Position numbers and translations under genes: made by a program
In this document: positions 18,338-27,295 of the stretch, piece by piece
Layout of the letters: each line of letters starts with the position of its first letter
Numbering within the stretch: position 1 is the first letter of the stretch
Notes under the pieces: generated by a model
The model's database searches: none
Told to the model about the DNA's origin: nothing
Seen by the model: only the letters and a program-made list of their open reading frames with translations
From: Alsobacter sp046349155
Lineage (GTDB): Bacteria > Pseudomonadota > Alphaproteobacteria > Rhizobiales > Beijerinckiaceae
Direction of reading: 5' to 3'
Assembly (NCBI GenBank): GCA_046349155.1
Contig: JAXMCW010000007.1
Coordinates: forward strand, 62,001 to 126,000
Length of the DNA: 64,000 nucleotides

Positions 18338-19405
18338 CTATTGCGTCTTCGTGCCGGGCCCGCCGAGTTCGGCGAGGTAGTCCTTGAGCATGCTGGCGCC
18401 GTTCAGGGGCTTGTTCACGCCCTGATGGCAAGTCGCGCAGTTCACCTTCGGGGCGTCGCCCATCCGGCCCAGCCGCTCGTGCGGGAAGGTCGAGGTGAGC
18501 GGCTCCAGGTAGTCGTTGTTCAGCGCGCGGGCCAGACGGATGCCGTACCAGGCGGTGACGCGCTGGGGCGGGCTCTGGTCCCAGGCGTTGAAGGCGCGGC
18601 TGTCGTGGCAGAACACGCAGTTCACGCCGAGCCCGTTCGACATGTTGATCATCAGCGCGTAGGTGTGCTCCGTGTCCATGATCGTCGACTTGTTGCCCGA
18701 AGGCAGCGCCGTCAGCGTATGGACGCGGATGTTCTTGTCGCCCAGCAGGAACTCCGCCTGGTAGTCATAGGGCAGCGAGGTCGAGTTCGAGGTCTTGGTG
18801 ACCACGTTCTGGCCGTTGCGCCATCCCATCCAGCCGGATTCTCCCGCGCCGGCGACCGGGCCCGGGCCGTTCTCCTTGAACCAGATGTTCTGCGGCACCG
18901 GGTGGCCGCGGTGGCAGGTGTAGCAGGTCACCCCGGTCTGGGCGACGTGCGACTTCCAGTCCGCATTGACGGTGCGGGTCATCTGGATCATGCGGCGGGC
19001 CACCTTCAGCGTGTACTTGCTGTAGTCGCCCATGTTCTCGGTGTTGTGGCAGTAGGCGCAGCCCTGCTGGGCGTCCGGGACCGAGCCGGCCGGCGCGATC
19101 CACTCGGCCATGGAGGCCATGAGCCCGTTGAACTGGTCTTCCGTCAGGTCGCCCAGCACTTCGAGGTTGGGATAGAGCTCCTTGGCCTTCTGGCCCGTGG
19201 GGCTCGACTGGTAGGGCGGCGGGGGCGCCAGGTTCAGCGCCACCGTCTTGGCCTCGCGCTCGCGGTCATGCACCACGGCCATGCCCGTGCCGCGATACCC
19301 GGTCTGCTTGATGTTGACCGGGGGAAGGCTCCACCCTGCGGTGGCCAGCATCCAGCCGGTCAGGAGGACGCCGATCGCGCCTGTGACGGGGACCCAGAGT
19401 TTCAT
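18338..19405 (-). CDS. pufC: PufC, tetraheme cytochrome c of the reaction centre
   Basis: Periplasmic electron donor to the special pair. It has 355 residues with exactly four CXXCH heme sites: CAYCH, CYTCH, CVFCH and CATCH. The N-terminus MKLWVPVTGAIGVLLTGWM is an uncleaved-anchor or signal-like segment. No lipobox cysteine follows, so it is probably membrane anchored and not a lipoprotein as in Blastochloris. The start ATG at 19405 overlaps the pufM stop (ATGA). The longer frame to 19570 is inside pufM and not real. Confidence 0.96.
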   Translation of the reverse strand: MKLWVPVTGAIGVLLTGWMLATAGWSLPPVNIKQTGYRGTGMAVVHDREREAKTVALNLAPPPPYQSSPTGQKAKELYPNLEVLGDLTEDQFNGLMASMAEWIAPAGSVPDAQQGCAYCHNTENMGDYSKYTLKVARRMIQMTRTVNADWKSHVAQTGVTCYTCHRGHPVPQNIWFKENGPGPVAGAGESGWMGWRNGQNVVTKTSNSTSLPYDYQAEFLLGDKNIRVHTLTALPSGNKSTIMDTEHTYALMINMSNGLGVNCVFCHDSRAFNAWDQSPPQRVTAWYGIRLARALNNDYLEPLTSTFPHERLGRMGDAPKVNCATCHQGVNKPLNGASMLKDYLAELGGPGTKTQ

Positions 19406-20391
19406 GGCTTGGCTCCCGCGGCGAGAGAGGGATCCACGACGCCGCCGTAGACATCGGGGTAGGGCGGCACGAGGCCGTGCTTGATGCCCCAGAGGTACCA
19501 GTTGTCGACCACGGTGCCGGTGAGCAGGATGCCGATGCCGCCTGTCAGCGGGGTCAGGACCGCGAACCACCAGGCCCAGCGATGGATGGATTCCATGGTG
19601 GCGTTGAAGCCCATGGTCCAGCGCCAGAACAGGGCGGCGCGCTCGGACGCCGTGCCGCGGTCGTAGATCTGCTCGATCTCACGCTCGCCGCCGTACCGGC
19701 TGACCGCCAGGATCGTCGCGCCGTGCATCTCGAAGAGCAGCACGGAGCCGTAGAGGAAGACGATCGAGAGGCAGTGGAACGGGTTGTAGTAGAGGTTCCC
19801 GTAGCGGATCGAGAAGGCCGTGGTCCAGTCGAGGTGCGGGAAGATGCCGAAGGGCACCGCCTCGCTCCAGCTGCCCATCAGCACCGGGCGGATGAAGCCC
19901 AGCACCAGGAAGAGCCAGATGGCGGAGGCAAAGGCCCAGGCGACGTGCGTGCCCATGCCCAGAGCCCTGGCGCGGGTATAGGTGCGCGCCCACCACAGCA
20001 GCACCGAGGCCGTGATGAAGAGGCCCGCGATGTTCCACCAGCCGCCCTGGTTGAGGGGCGGGATCATCTTCAGCCCCTGCGAGGGCGGCGGCGGCTCGAG
20101 CGCCAGCCACGGCAATTGCCGGATGAACTGGATGGGATTCCAGTGCACCGAGGCCAGCATGTTGAGGCCGATGATCACGAACCCGATCGAGAAGGTGATC
20201 AGCGAGAAGGTGCCGAGCACGCCCAGGTAGATCGGGCCGAGCTGCGCGTTGCCGAACTTGCCGATCCAGTAGTTGGAGACCGGCTCTCCGGCGCGCTCGT
20301 AATCGCCGCCTTCGATCGGCACGCCCACTTCCGGGGCGCCGCGGACCTGAACCCGCGTGACGATGTTTTGATATTCGGGAAGGAAGTACAC
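19402..20391 (-). CDS. pufM: PufM, reaction centre M subunit
   Basis: Binds bacteriochlorophylls, bacteriopheophytin and QA with PufL. It has 329 residues and five transmembrane helices. Conserved blocks include YQNIVTRVQVRG, WWNIAGLFIT, the special-pair region SIRYGNLYYNPFHCLSIVFL, seen in part as NLYYNPFHCLSI, and FNATMESIHRWAWW with iron-ligand His. The start is a GTG at 20391, after AAGGAAAGGG with an 8-bp spacer. An ATG start is absent upstream. Confidence 0.97.
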   Translation of the reverse strand: MYFLPEYQNIVTRVQVRGAPEVGVPIEGGDYERAGEPVSNYWIGKFGNAQLGPIYLGVLGTFSLITFSIGFVIIGLNMLASVHWNPIQFIRQLPWLALEPPPPSQGLKMIPPLNQGGWWNIAGLFITASVLLWWARTYTRARALGMGTHVAWAFASAIWLFLVLGFIRPVLMGSWSEAVPFGIFPHLDWTTAFSIRYGNLYYNPFHCLSIVFLYGSVLLFEMHGATILAVSRYGGEREIEQIYDRGTASERAALFWRWTMGFNATMESIHRWAWWFAVLTPLTGGIGILLTGTVVDNWYLWGIKHGLVPPYPDVYGGVVDPSLAAGAKP

Positions 20392-20406
20392 GGTCGCGCC
20401 CTTTCC

Positions 20407-21234
20407 TTAGGAGGACCAGATCGGCAGCTTGAGCCACCAGTTCCACCATTCCGGCCAGCTGCGGTTCCAGAAGGGACCGCTGATCACGATGCAGACCGCG
20501 CTCCAGAAGGCCGCGCTCAGCGCCAGGAAGAGGCCCAGCCTGTGGATGCCGAGCGTGCCGATCGAGTAGCCGATCGTGTCGCGGAAGAAGGTGTCCTCGT
20601 GCTCCGGCGTCTTCACGTCCTCGCCCGGGGCCGGGTTCACCGCCGACAGCACGAGAGCGCCGTGCAGCGAGAGAGCCAGGGTCGTGGTGAAGAAGAACGT
20701 CACCGCGATCATGTGCGCCGGGTTGTAGTGGAAGTGGAGATACTGGTAGCCGACGTTCGACACCCAATCGAGGTGGCTGAAGATGCCGTAGGGGAAGGCG
20801 GCGCCCCAGGCCCCGAGGAGGATCGGCCGGACGATCTCCAGCGTGACGTAGGCGAGGATCGCGAAGGAGAAGGCGAACGGCACGTGGAAGCCGATGCCGA
20901 GCTTTCGGCAGATCTCCACCTCGCGCAGCGCCCAGGAGACGAAGGCGCCGGTCGCGCAGATCGTGATGATCTGCCACAGCCCGCCTTCCATCATCGGCGC
21001 GGGCCCGAGCCCGTACTTGTAGTCGGGCGGCGCGATGTTGATCTGCCAGATGTTCCAGGTGGGGCCCATCGCCGCTCCGTAGAGGATCAGCGCGGTTCCC
21101 ACGAAAGCGAAGAAGACCGTCGTGACGCCGAAGAAGCCGACGTAGAACGGACCGACCCAGAAATCGAAGAGGTCGCCACCGATGAGGGTGCCGCCCCTGA
21201 CCCGATATTTGCGTTCAAAACTGAGCAAGGCCAT
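20407..21234 (-). CDS. pufL: PufL, reaction centre L subunit
   Basis: Partner of PufM in the reaction centre core. It has 275 residues and five transmembrane helices. It opens MALLSFERKYRVRGGTLIGG. The special-pair histidine block is QYLHFHYNPAHMIAVTFFF (in part FHYNPAHMIA), and the iron-ligand region is near FFRDTIGYSIGTLGIHRLG. The start has GAGGGGCGAG just upstream. It is 15 bp before pufM and 146 bp after pufA, with a strong stem-loop in that gap. Confidence 0.98.
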   Translation of the reverse strand: MALLSFERKYRVRGGTLIGGDLFDFWVGPFYVGFFGVTTVFFAFVGTALILYGAAMGPTWNIWQINIAPPDYKYGLGPAPMMEGGLWQIITICATGAFVSWALREVEICRKLGIGFHVPFAFSFAILAYVTLEIVRPILLGAWGAAFPYGIFSHLDWVSNVGYQYLHFHYNPAHMIAVTFFFTTTLALSLHGALVLSAVNPAPGEDVKTPEHEDTFFRDTIGYSIGTLGIHRLGLFLALSAAFWSAVCIVISGPFWNRSWPEWWNWWLKLPIWSS

Positions 21235-21284
21235 CTCGCCCCTCCCTCGACCGATCCCAACGCCGCCCTCTGCGAGGGTGGGTC

Positions 21285-21323
21285 GACGGCGGGCGCCGCG
21301 CGGCAGCGCGCACGTCCGCCGTC
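21285..21323 (-). promoter_or_regulatory. Intercistronic stem-loop between pufA and pufL
   Basis: Arms GACGGCGG (21285-21292) and CCGCCGTC (21316-21323) pair perfectly, with further GC pairing possible inside (GCCGCGCGGC at 21295-21304). No T-tract follows. In Rhodobacter, hairpins at this place protect the pufBA mRNA from 3' decay and set a high LH1 to RC ratio. The same role here is inferred from position. Confidence 0.7.
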
Positions 21324-21380
21324 AAGCCGCCGTGGAGAGCCGGTCGCCGAGAGTCGACCAGACGCACCACGGCAGTGCTG

Positions 21381-21524
21381 TCACTTGACCGGCGCGCCAA
21401 GCAGCCAGTTGAAGCGTTCCGTGCTGAGCAGAACCAGGTGGATCAGCACAGCCAGCGAGAACAGGAAGACGCCTTGCGCCACCAGAACCCGCCGCGGATC
21501 GAAAACCTTCCAAATTCGCCACAT
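21381..21524 (-). CDS. pufA: PufA, LH1 antenna alpha polypeptide
   Basis: 47-residue light-harvesting polypeptide. It opens MWRIWKVFDPRRVLVAQGVF, followed by one transmembrane helix whose His (VLIHLVLLS) ligates bacteriochlorophyll, then STERFNWLLGAPVK. The C-terminal tail is short, with about nine residues after the STERF stretch. It lies 11 bp downstream of the pufB stop. Confidence 0.96.
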   Translation of the reverse strand: MWRIWKVFDPRRVLVAQGVFLFSLAVLIHLVLLSTERFNWLLGAPVK

Positions 21525-21535
21525 GACGAGCTACC

Positions 21536-21760
21536 TCACGAGAAATGCGGCAGCACGGAGCTGGCTACCGTGGTGAGAGTTTCGAGTGCCGAGGTCGCAT
21601 ACCCCTTCGGGCCCGGGATCCATGGCCGCCAGAACCACACGAGGATGTGAGCCACGATGGCAACGGCGACGAATAGATAGAAGCCCTGGAGATAGTACCT
21701 GTGGAACTCCTCGGCTTCCTGGTCAGTCAAGCCTGTCCAGGACGCGTTCTTATCAGCCAT
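21536..21760 (-). CDS. pufB: PufB, LH1 antenna beta polypeptide (long C-terminus)
   Basis: 74-residue LH1 beta chain. It opens ADKNASWTGLTDQEAEEFHR. The membrane helix has the bacteriochlorophyll-ligand His in VAIVAHILVWFWRPW. An unusual tail of about 24 residues follows WRPWIPGPKGYA and ends SSVLPHFS. The ATG at 21760 has GGAGGT six bases upstream; the frame to 21805 adds unrelated residues. Paired with pufA. Confidence 0.95.
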   Translation of the reverse strand: MADKNASWTGLTDQEAEEFHRYYLQGFYLFVAVAIVAHILVWFWRPWIPGPKGYATSALETLTTVASSVLPHFS

Positions 21761-21953
21761 GAATACCTCCGACTGACGAGCCTTACGGCAGTTACCGCAC
21801 ACCACCCGTGCGGCGGAGTTTGCCGAAATCTTGCGATCCCAGCGATTTCATCCGGCCGAGGCCGAACGAACTTGGCATCCCCTGACGGGCCGCTCACCTG
21901 CGGCGGTTCCCGTGTTCGGGACGAATGGCTTCGGCCGGAGGCTCCGGACGAGG

Positions 21954-22277
21954 TCAGGCCATGAAGGCCAGCGGTATCGTGGCCGCCACCATCGCGCGCG
22001 CGTCGGCGACGACGGAGGGGTGTTCGCCGCCGCAGATCCGCCTGCGCCAGGCCGGGGGCAGCGCGCGCGCGCCGACGGCGACGGTGAGGAAGAGCGGGAA
22101 GGCGGCCGCCGTGATCAGGCGGTACTCGCGCTCGGCCGCGCGGCGCGCCCGGCGGCGCTCCACCATGGCGGCCTCGGCCGCCGAGGCGACCCATGTCTGG
22201 TAGAGCTTGGAGCCGGCCGTCGCCGGCGCGCTCGAGGCCAAGGGTGCGGGCGTGGGACAGGCGAAGGTGTCGGTCAT
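21954..22277 (-). CDS. pufQ: PufQ, bacteriochlorophyll synthesis/assembly regulator
   Basis: Small membrane protein ahead of pufBA, thought to act in the supply of bacteriochlorophyll intermediates for complex assembly. It has 107 residues. The soluble Ala-rich N-terminus (about 1-45) is followed by an Arg-rich patch (ERRRARRAAEREYR), one hydrophobic helix (LITAAAFPLFLTVAVGA) and the C-terminal ARAMVAATIPLAFMA typical of rhizobial PufQ as I recall it. Its start overlaps the bchZ stop (ATGA). It is longer than the Rhodobacter protein, so the family call rests on position, helix and C-terminus. Confidence 0.82.
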   Translation of the reverse strand: MTDTFACPTPAPLASSAPATAGSKLYQTWVASAAEAAMVERRRARRAAEREYRLITAAAFPLFLTVAVGARALPPAWRRRICGGEHPSVVADARAMVAATIPLAFMA

Positions 22278-23731
22278 GCGGCATGGCCCTCCACGAGCGT
22301 ACGTTGGACGGATTGGACGCGGGCGAGATCCACGCGGGTCTCGCCGGCGATGCGAGCCGACCGTTCGGCGGCGTCGCGCAACCTCTTGGCGGCTGAGATG
22401 CGCACGAGGACCGGCTCCGCCTCGACCAGGCGGTCGAGCGCGTCCTTGGCCTCTGCGTCCCACGCCACTTCCTCGTGCAGGCGCGCGCGCGTCGGCTCGA
22501 CGGCGTCGAGCTGGGCGGCCAGCGGGAGGATGTTGAAGAGCGTGTCGAAGAGCGCGTTGCAGACCTCCTGGACGAGGTAGGTCGCGCCCGAATAGCCCAT
22601 GAAGGGCGTGCCGGTGTGGCGGCGGATGATCGAGCCCGGGAAGGAGGCGGGAATGTAGGTCCCGCGCCCGCCGGCCTCCACGAGGTACATGCGCTCGTTG
22701 AAGCTGCCGAACAGGACGAGCGGCGTCTTCTCGCGCACGAGCTTGCGGACCGCCGCATTGTCCGTCTTGCGCCCGGGCTGGCGCGCCACGGCGAACTGGC
22801 AGGGCAGGCCGAGATCCTCCTCGAGGAACTTGCGGACGCCGCGCACGTAGGTCTCGCTCGCCACGATGCCGAAGCTCGCCGTGCCGAAGAAGTCCTGCGT
22901 CACCGAGCGCCAGAGGTCCCAGAGCGGCTTGATCGTGGTGTGCTTCTCGCGCTCGATGAACGGCTCGGGGTCGAGCCCCGTGAGCTCGCCCAGGCTGCGC
23001 AGGAACAGGGTCGTGGAATGCAGGCCGACGGGGGCCTGCAAATAGGGCGTGCCGAGCTCCTCGCAGAGCAGCCGCCCGAACTCGCGGTACAGGCACACGT
23101 TCACGTCGGCATCGACGAGGCGAGGCACGTCGGCAAGGTGGCTGCCGAGCGGGAACACGAGGTTCACCTCGGCCCCGAGGCCTTCCACCAGCCGCCGGAT
23201 CTCGGCGAGGTCGGAGGGCATGTTGAAGGTGCCGTAGATCGGCCCGATGATGTTGACGCGGGGCTTGTCGCCCTCCTTGCGCGCCTTCGCCTTGGGACGC
23301 CGGCCGCCCTTGGCGCCGTATTCCGTCCAGAGCCAGCGCAGCGCGCGGTCGGCCGACTGCCACTGGTCCTCGTCGATGGTGCGCGGCAGGAAGCGCTGGA
23401 TGCCGGTCCCCTCCGGCGTCACCCCGCCGCCGATCATCTCGGCGATGGAGCCGGTGACGACCACGGCCGGCAGGTCGGGATCGAGCACGCCGTGGGCGCG
23501 CTTCATCGCCTGTTCCGTGCCGTTCTGGCCAAGCTCTTCCTCGGCGAGGCCGGTGACGACGATGGGCAGCTCGTGCGGCGGCAGCGCGTCGGTGTAGTGC
23601 AGCACCGAGGTGACCGGAAGGTTCTCGCAGCCCACCGGACCGTCGATGATGACCTGCAGGCCCTTGATCGCCGTGAAGACGTAGACGGAGCCCCAGTAGC
23701 CGCCGGCGCGGTCGTGGTCGAGGATCAGCAT
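22274..23731 (-). CDS. bchZ: BchZ, chlorophyllide a reductase subunit Z
   Basis: Catalytic subunit of COR, which reduces ring B of chlorophyllide a to the bacteriochlorin. It has 485 residues. The nitrogenase-like N-terminus MLILDHDRAGGYWGSVYVF leads to the cluster-region Cys in DGPVGCENLPVTS. It overlaps the bchY stop by 7 bp and pufQ by 4 bp. Confidence 0.97.
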   Translation of the reverse strand: MLILDHDRAGGYWGSVYVFTAIKGLQVIIDGPVGCENLPVTSVLHYTDALPPHELPIVVTGLAEEELGQNGTEQAMKRAHGVLDPDLPAVVVTGSIAEMIGGGVTPEGTGIQRFLPRTIDEDQWQSADRALRWLWTEYGAKGGRRPKAKARKEGDKPRVNIIGPIYGTFNMPSDLAEIRRLVEGLGAEVNLVFPLGSHLADVPRLVDADVNVCLYREFGRLLCEELGTPYLQAPVGLHSTTLFLRSLGELTGLDPEPFIEREKHTTIKPLWDLWRSVTQDFFGTASFGIVASETYVRGVRKFLEEDLGLPCQFAVARQPGRKTDNAAVRKLVREKTPLVLFGSFNERMYLVEAGGRGTYIPASFPGSIIRRHTGTPFMGYSGATYLVQEVCNALFDTLFNILPLAAQLDAVEPTRARLHEEVAWDAEAKDALDRLVEAEPVLVRISAAKRLRDAAERSARIAGETRVDLARVQSVQRTLVEGHAA

Positions 23732-25284
23732 CCCACGGCCTCCCCGTTGTCGACGGCGTTGGCCTTGCGGTTGCGGGCGGCATACTTCTTGCGGAAGTCC
23801 GGCCGATCCTGCGGCGTGTCCTGCCAGATGCCTGCGGCGTGGCCCGTGCCGACGCCCTCGAAGAAGGCGCTCATGGCGTCCATGCGGTCCTTGCCGGCGA
23901 GCGCGGCGTTGACGACCTGCGCGAGCGAGCCGGCCCCGGCCGGGCCCATCAGCGGGCGGGCCGAGATGAGGTTCGTGAAGTACAGCGCCGGAGTGGACGT
24001 CTCCTTCGCCTTCTGCACCACGGGCGTCGTGCCGATCACGAGATCCGGCTCGAAGGCGCGGAACGCCGCGAGGTCGTCCTCCAGCGAGGCGCGGTAGCGC
24101 ACCTCGACCCCGTGCGCCACGAGCCAGTCGCGATCGGCTTCCGACCAGGGCGTGCGCGCGCAGGCCGTGCCGACATAGCGCAGGTCCGCGCCGCTCTCGA
24201 CAAGCAGCCGGCCGACCAGAAGCTCCGAGCCCTCGTAGCCCGACAGCGTGATGCGGCCCTTGACGGGGGCGCCGGCGAGCGCCCCGACGATGGCGCGCCG
24301 CGCGCCGTTGCGCGCCTGGTCCACCACGTCGCGCGCGACGCCGCAGGCCTCGCCGATGGCCGAGAGCCAGGCGTCCGTCCCCTCGACCCCGACCGGAGCG
24401 GAGCCGACCACGGGCCGTCCCGCCGCCTCGAACTCGCGGATGGAGGCGGCGTAGAAGGGGTGGATCGCCGCGACGGCCGCGCAGTCCAGCGCGGCATAGA
24501 GCTCGCGCCACTCGCGCGTCGGCACGACCGGACCCGCCGCCAGACCCAGCGGCTCGAGCATGCGGCCGATGCCGACGGGGTCGGCCGGGAACATCTCGCC
24601 GAGCAGCGTGATCGTGGGACGGCCGGAGCGCGGCTGCGCGGGCGCCTGGACCGGGCCCTGCTCGGCCTCGAGGCGGGCGTAGTTCAGCATGGCGCCGGCG
24701 AGCACGTCCTTCGCCTCGGCATGCGTCGGCACGCCGAAGCCCGGCACGTCGATGCCGATCACGCGCACGCCGTTGATCTCCTTGGGCAGGAGCCGCAGCG
24801 GCACGCCGGAGGCGGTGGGCACGCAGAGATTGGTGACGACGATCGTGTCGTAGAGGTCGGGATCGGCGAGGGCGAAGACCGCCTCGCGGATGTCCTCGAA
24901 GAGCTTGCCCGTGACGAGCGTCTCCGAGTTGAAGGGCACGTAGCCGACGCTGCGGCGCGCGCCGTAGAAGTGCGAGGTGAAGGTGAGCCCGTAGACGCAG
25001 CAGGCCGAGCCGGACAGCACAGTCGCCGTGCGCCGCATGCGCAGGCCAACGCGCAGCGAGCCGAAGGCGGGGCACATGCTCTGGGGCTGGTCGTGCGGAC
25101 CCTTGGGGTAGTCCTGCGCATAGCGGTCGAGCGTTTCGGACTGGCCGGCGGCGCGCGCGGCGCGCTCCATCTCGGCCGCGCCGCCATGGCAGCCGCCGCC
25201 CGTGGCGAGCGCGGCCGGGCCGGGCTCGGGGGCTCCGAGGTCCGTCGGGCGTTCGTCCAGCATCGTGGCGGGGTGCTCGTCCAT
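23725..25284 (-). CDS. bchY: BchY, chlorophyllide a reductase subunit Y
   Basis: Second catalytic COR subunit, 519 residues. The Gly/Ala-rich N-terminal 45 residues are variable. Cluster-region cysteines are in QSMCPAFGSLRVG and SGSACCVYGLTF, then TNLCVPTASGVP. The start ATG at 25284 lies 8 bp after the bchX stop. The longer frame to 25503 is inside bchX. Confidence 0.96.
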   Translation of the reverse strand: MDEHPATMLDERPTDLGAPEPGPAALATGGGCHGGAAEMERAARAAGQSETLDRYAQDYPKGPHDQPQSMCPAFGSLRVGLRMRRTATVLSGSACCVYGLTFTSHFYGARRSVGYVPFNSETLVTGKLFEDIREAVFALADPDLYDTIVVTNLCVPTASGVPLRLLPKEINGVRVIGIDVPGFGVPTHAEAKDVLAGAMLNYARLEAEQGPVQAPAQPRSGRPTITLLGEMFPADPVGIGRMLEPLGLAAGPVVPTREWRELYAALDCAAVAAIHPFYAASIREFEAAGRPVVGSAPVGVEGTDAWLSAIGEACGVARDVVDQARNGARRAIVGALAGAPVKGRITLSGYEGSELLVGRLLVESGADLRYVGTACARTPWSEADRDWLVAHGVEVRYRASLEDDLAAFRAFEPDLVIGTTPVVQKAKETSTPALYFTNLISARPLMGPAGAGSLAQVVNAALAGKDRMDAMSAFFEGVGTGHAAGIWQDTPQDRPDFRKKYAARNRKANAVDNGEAVGC

Positions 25285-25292
25285 CGCGCGCC

Positions 25293-26303
25293 TCAGACGG
25301 TGTCGTAGACGACTTCGAGGGAGGGCTTCTCGACCAGGCTCAGGCCGCGCATGTCGGCGGCCGTCGCGGGCTCGAGGACGACGTTGCGCCCGACGCTCTC
25401 GCCGGAGAACAGGCCGAGCAGGCCGTCCTGGCTGAGCGGCGCAGGCTGGCGCGGCGGGGCCTCGCCGACATTGGTCGCCAGCTCCTCGAAGAGGGGGCCC
25501 CACTCGCCGCCGGGACGGCCGATGATCTCGTAGTTGGCGCTCTTGCGCCGGATGTCCTCGTGCGCGGGGATGGCCGCAAGGACGGGAATGCCGACCGTCT
25601 CGGCGAAGGCCTGCGCCTCGCCCGTGCCGTCATCCTTGTTGATGACCATGCCGGCCACGCCGACATTGCCGCCGAGCTTGCGGAAGTACTCCACCGCGGA
25701 GCAGACGTTGTTGGCGACGTAGAGCGACTGCAGGTCGTTGGAGCCGACGACGATGACCTTCTGGCACATGTCGCGGGCGATGGGCAGGCCGAAGCCGCCG
25801 CACACCACGTCGCCCAGGAAGTCGAGCAGCACGTAGTCGAAGTCCCACTCGTGGAAGCCGAGCTTCTCGAGCAATTCGAAGCCGTGGATGATGCCGCGCC
25901 CGCCGCAGCCGCGGCCGACTTCCGGTCCGCCGAGCTCCATGGCGAAGACGCCGTCGCGCTTGAAGCAGACGTCGCCGATGGCGACTTCCTCGCCCGCGAG
26001 CTTCTTCTTCGACGAGGTCTCGATGATGGTGGGGCAGGAGCGTCCGGCGAAGAGCAGCGAGGTCGTGTCGCTCTTGGGGTCGCAGCCGATCAGCAGCACC
26101 TTCTTGCCCTGCTGGGCCATCATGTAGCTGAGGTTGGCGAGCGTGAAGCTCTTGCCGATGCCACCCTTGCCGTAGATGGCGATGACCTGCGTCTTGCGGG
26201 TCGGCGGCTCCGTCGAGACGGGGTCGGGGCCGATGGCGGCCTCGGCCCGCAGGGCGGCGGCCGAGCTCTTCAGGGCGTCCACGTTGCGCGGGGTCGCATT
26301 CAT
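25293..26303 (-). CDS. bchX: BchX, chlorophyllide a reductase iron protein
   Basis: ATP-dependent reductase component of COR, homologous to BchL and NifH. It has 336 residues. P-loop GKGGIGKS at 45-52; cluster cysteines in GRGCGGRG and DVVCGGF. A C-terminal extension of about 50 residues (PAPLSQDGLLGLFSGES) separates it from BchL. The start overlaps the bchC stop (ATGA). Confidence 0.97.
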   Translation of the reverse strand: MNATPRNVDALKSSAAALRAEAAIGPDPVSTEPPTRKTQVIAIYGKGGIGKSFTLANLSYMMAQQGKKVLLIGCDPKSDTTSLLFAGRSCPTIIETSSKKKLAGEEVAIGDVCFKRDGVFAMELGGPEVGRGCGGRGIIHGFELLEKLGFHEWDFDYVLLDFLGDVVCGGFGLPIARDMCQKVIVVGSNDLQSLYVANNVCSAVEYFRKLGGNVGVAGMVINKDDGTGEAQAFAETVGIPVLAAIPAHEDIRRKSANYEIIGRPGGEWGPLFEELATNVGEAPPRQPAPLSQDGLLGLFSGESVGRNVVLEPATAADMRGLSLVEKPSLEVVYDTV

Positions 26304-27232
26304 GGGCGGGCACTCCAGTCCAGGACCATCTTGAGGCAGGCGGGATCGCCGAAGGCCGTGCGGTAGGCCTCCGACGCGTCGACGGCGGGCCGGCGATGCG
26401 TGACGAGGCCGTCCAGCGACAGGCGCCCCTCGTCGACGAGGCGGATGACGGCCTGCACGTCGCCGGGCGCGAACTCCGCGGCGATCCGCAGGCGAGCCTC
26501 CTTCATGAAGGCGGCGGGGAACGCGAAGGAGAGCCGCTCCTCGTAGAAGCCGGCGAGCACGATCTCGCCGCCGCGCGCAAGGCGCATGACGAGGTCGTCC
26601 AGGAGGCCGGCGCTGCCGCTCGCCTCGCAGATCGTGCGGTAGTTGCGGCGGGGATCCCGGTCGGCGTCGACCACCTCGTAACCGTCCGCTCCCTCGCGGC
26701 GAGCGGGGTTGCGCTCCCACACGGTGGGCTGGCCATCGAGGGCGACGGCGATGCGGGCGATCAGGCGGCCGAGCACGCCGTGGCCGACGATGAGCTCCGG
26801 CAGCGGGCCGCTGATGACGGCGTGGAACGCGGTCGCCGCAAGGGCGAGAAGGACTCCGCGCTCGCCCAGCTGTGCGTCGACCGGCACGGCCCGGTGGCCG
26901 GGCAGCACGAGACGCGACGCGCTGGCGCCGAAGAGTCCGTTCACGCCCTCGAAGCCGCGCGAGCCGGGGACGAAGACCGTCTCTCCCACGCGCCGGCCGG
27001 ACGCGTCGCCGGCTTCAGCCACGCGGCCCACGGCCTCGTAGCCGGGCACCAGGGGATAGCCCATGCCGGGGAAGGGAGGCATGCGCCCGTCATAGAGGAG
27101 CCGCTCGGTGCCCGTGCTGATGCCGCTCCAGGCGACGTCGACCACGATGTCGTCCGCGCCGGGCGGCACGAGGGCCACTTCGCCGAGCATCAGATGCTCG
27201 GGTTCGCGGAGTATGACGGCGGTCGCATGCAC
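26300..27232 (-). CDS. bchC: BchC, 3-hydroxyethyl bacteriochlorophyllide a dehydrogenase
   Basis: Oxidises the 3-hydroxyethyl group to 3-acetyl using NAD+. It has 310 residues and belongs to the zinc-less medium-chain dehydrogenase-like family. Blocks include SGISTGTERLLYDG, YPLVPGYEAVGRV and VGHGVLGRLIARIAV (nucleotide-binding fold near 150). First gene after the PpsR-type promoter at 27296-27339 and 143 bp after crtF. Confidence 0.96.
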   Translation of the reverse strand: MHATAVILREPEHLMLGEVALVPPGADDIVVDVAWSGISTGTERLLYDGRMPPFPGMGYPLVPGYEAVGRVAEAGDASGRRVGETVFVPGSRGFEGVNGLFGASASRLVLPGHRAVPVDAQLGERGVLLALAATAFHAVISGPLPELIVGHGVLGRLIARIAVALDGQPTVWERNPARREGADGYEVVDADRDPRRNYRTICEASGSAGLLDDLVMRLARGGEIVLAGFYEERLSFAFPAAFMKEARLRIAAEFAPGDVQAVIRLVDEGRLSLDGLVTHRRPAVDASEAYRTAFGDPACLKMVLDWSARP

Positions 27233-27295
27233 GGTCGTATCGCTCTCGCAGGAGGCTCGACTCGGGACGTTTCGTGGACGTCACTCCGTCGGTAC

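Noticed and set aside
18146..19450. Long + strand frame opposite pufC
   Set aside because: Antisense shadow; the opposite strand encodes four CXXCH motifs and a clear PufC.
22274..25075. 933-codon frame covering bchY and bchZ
   Set aside because: Only its C-terminal 485 residues are BchZ; the rest is bchY in a wrong frame.
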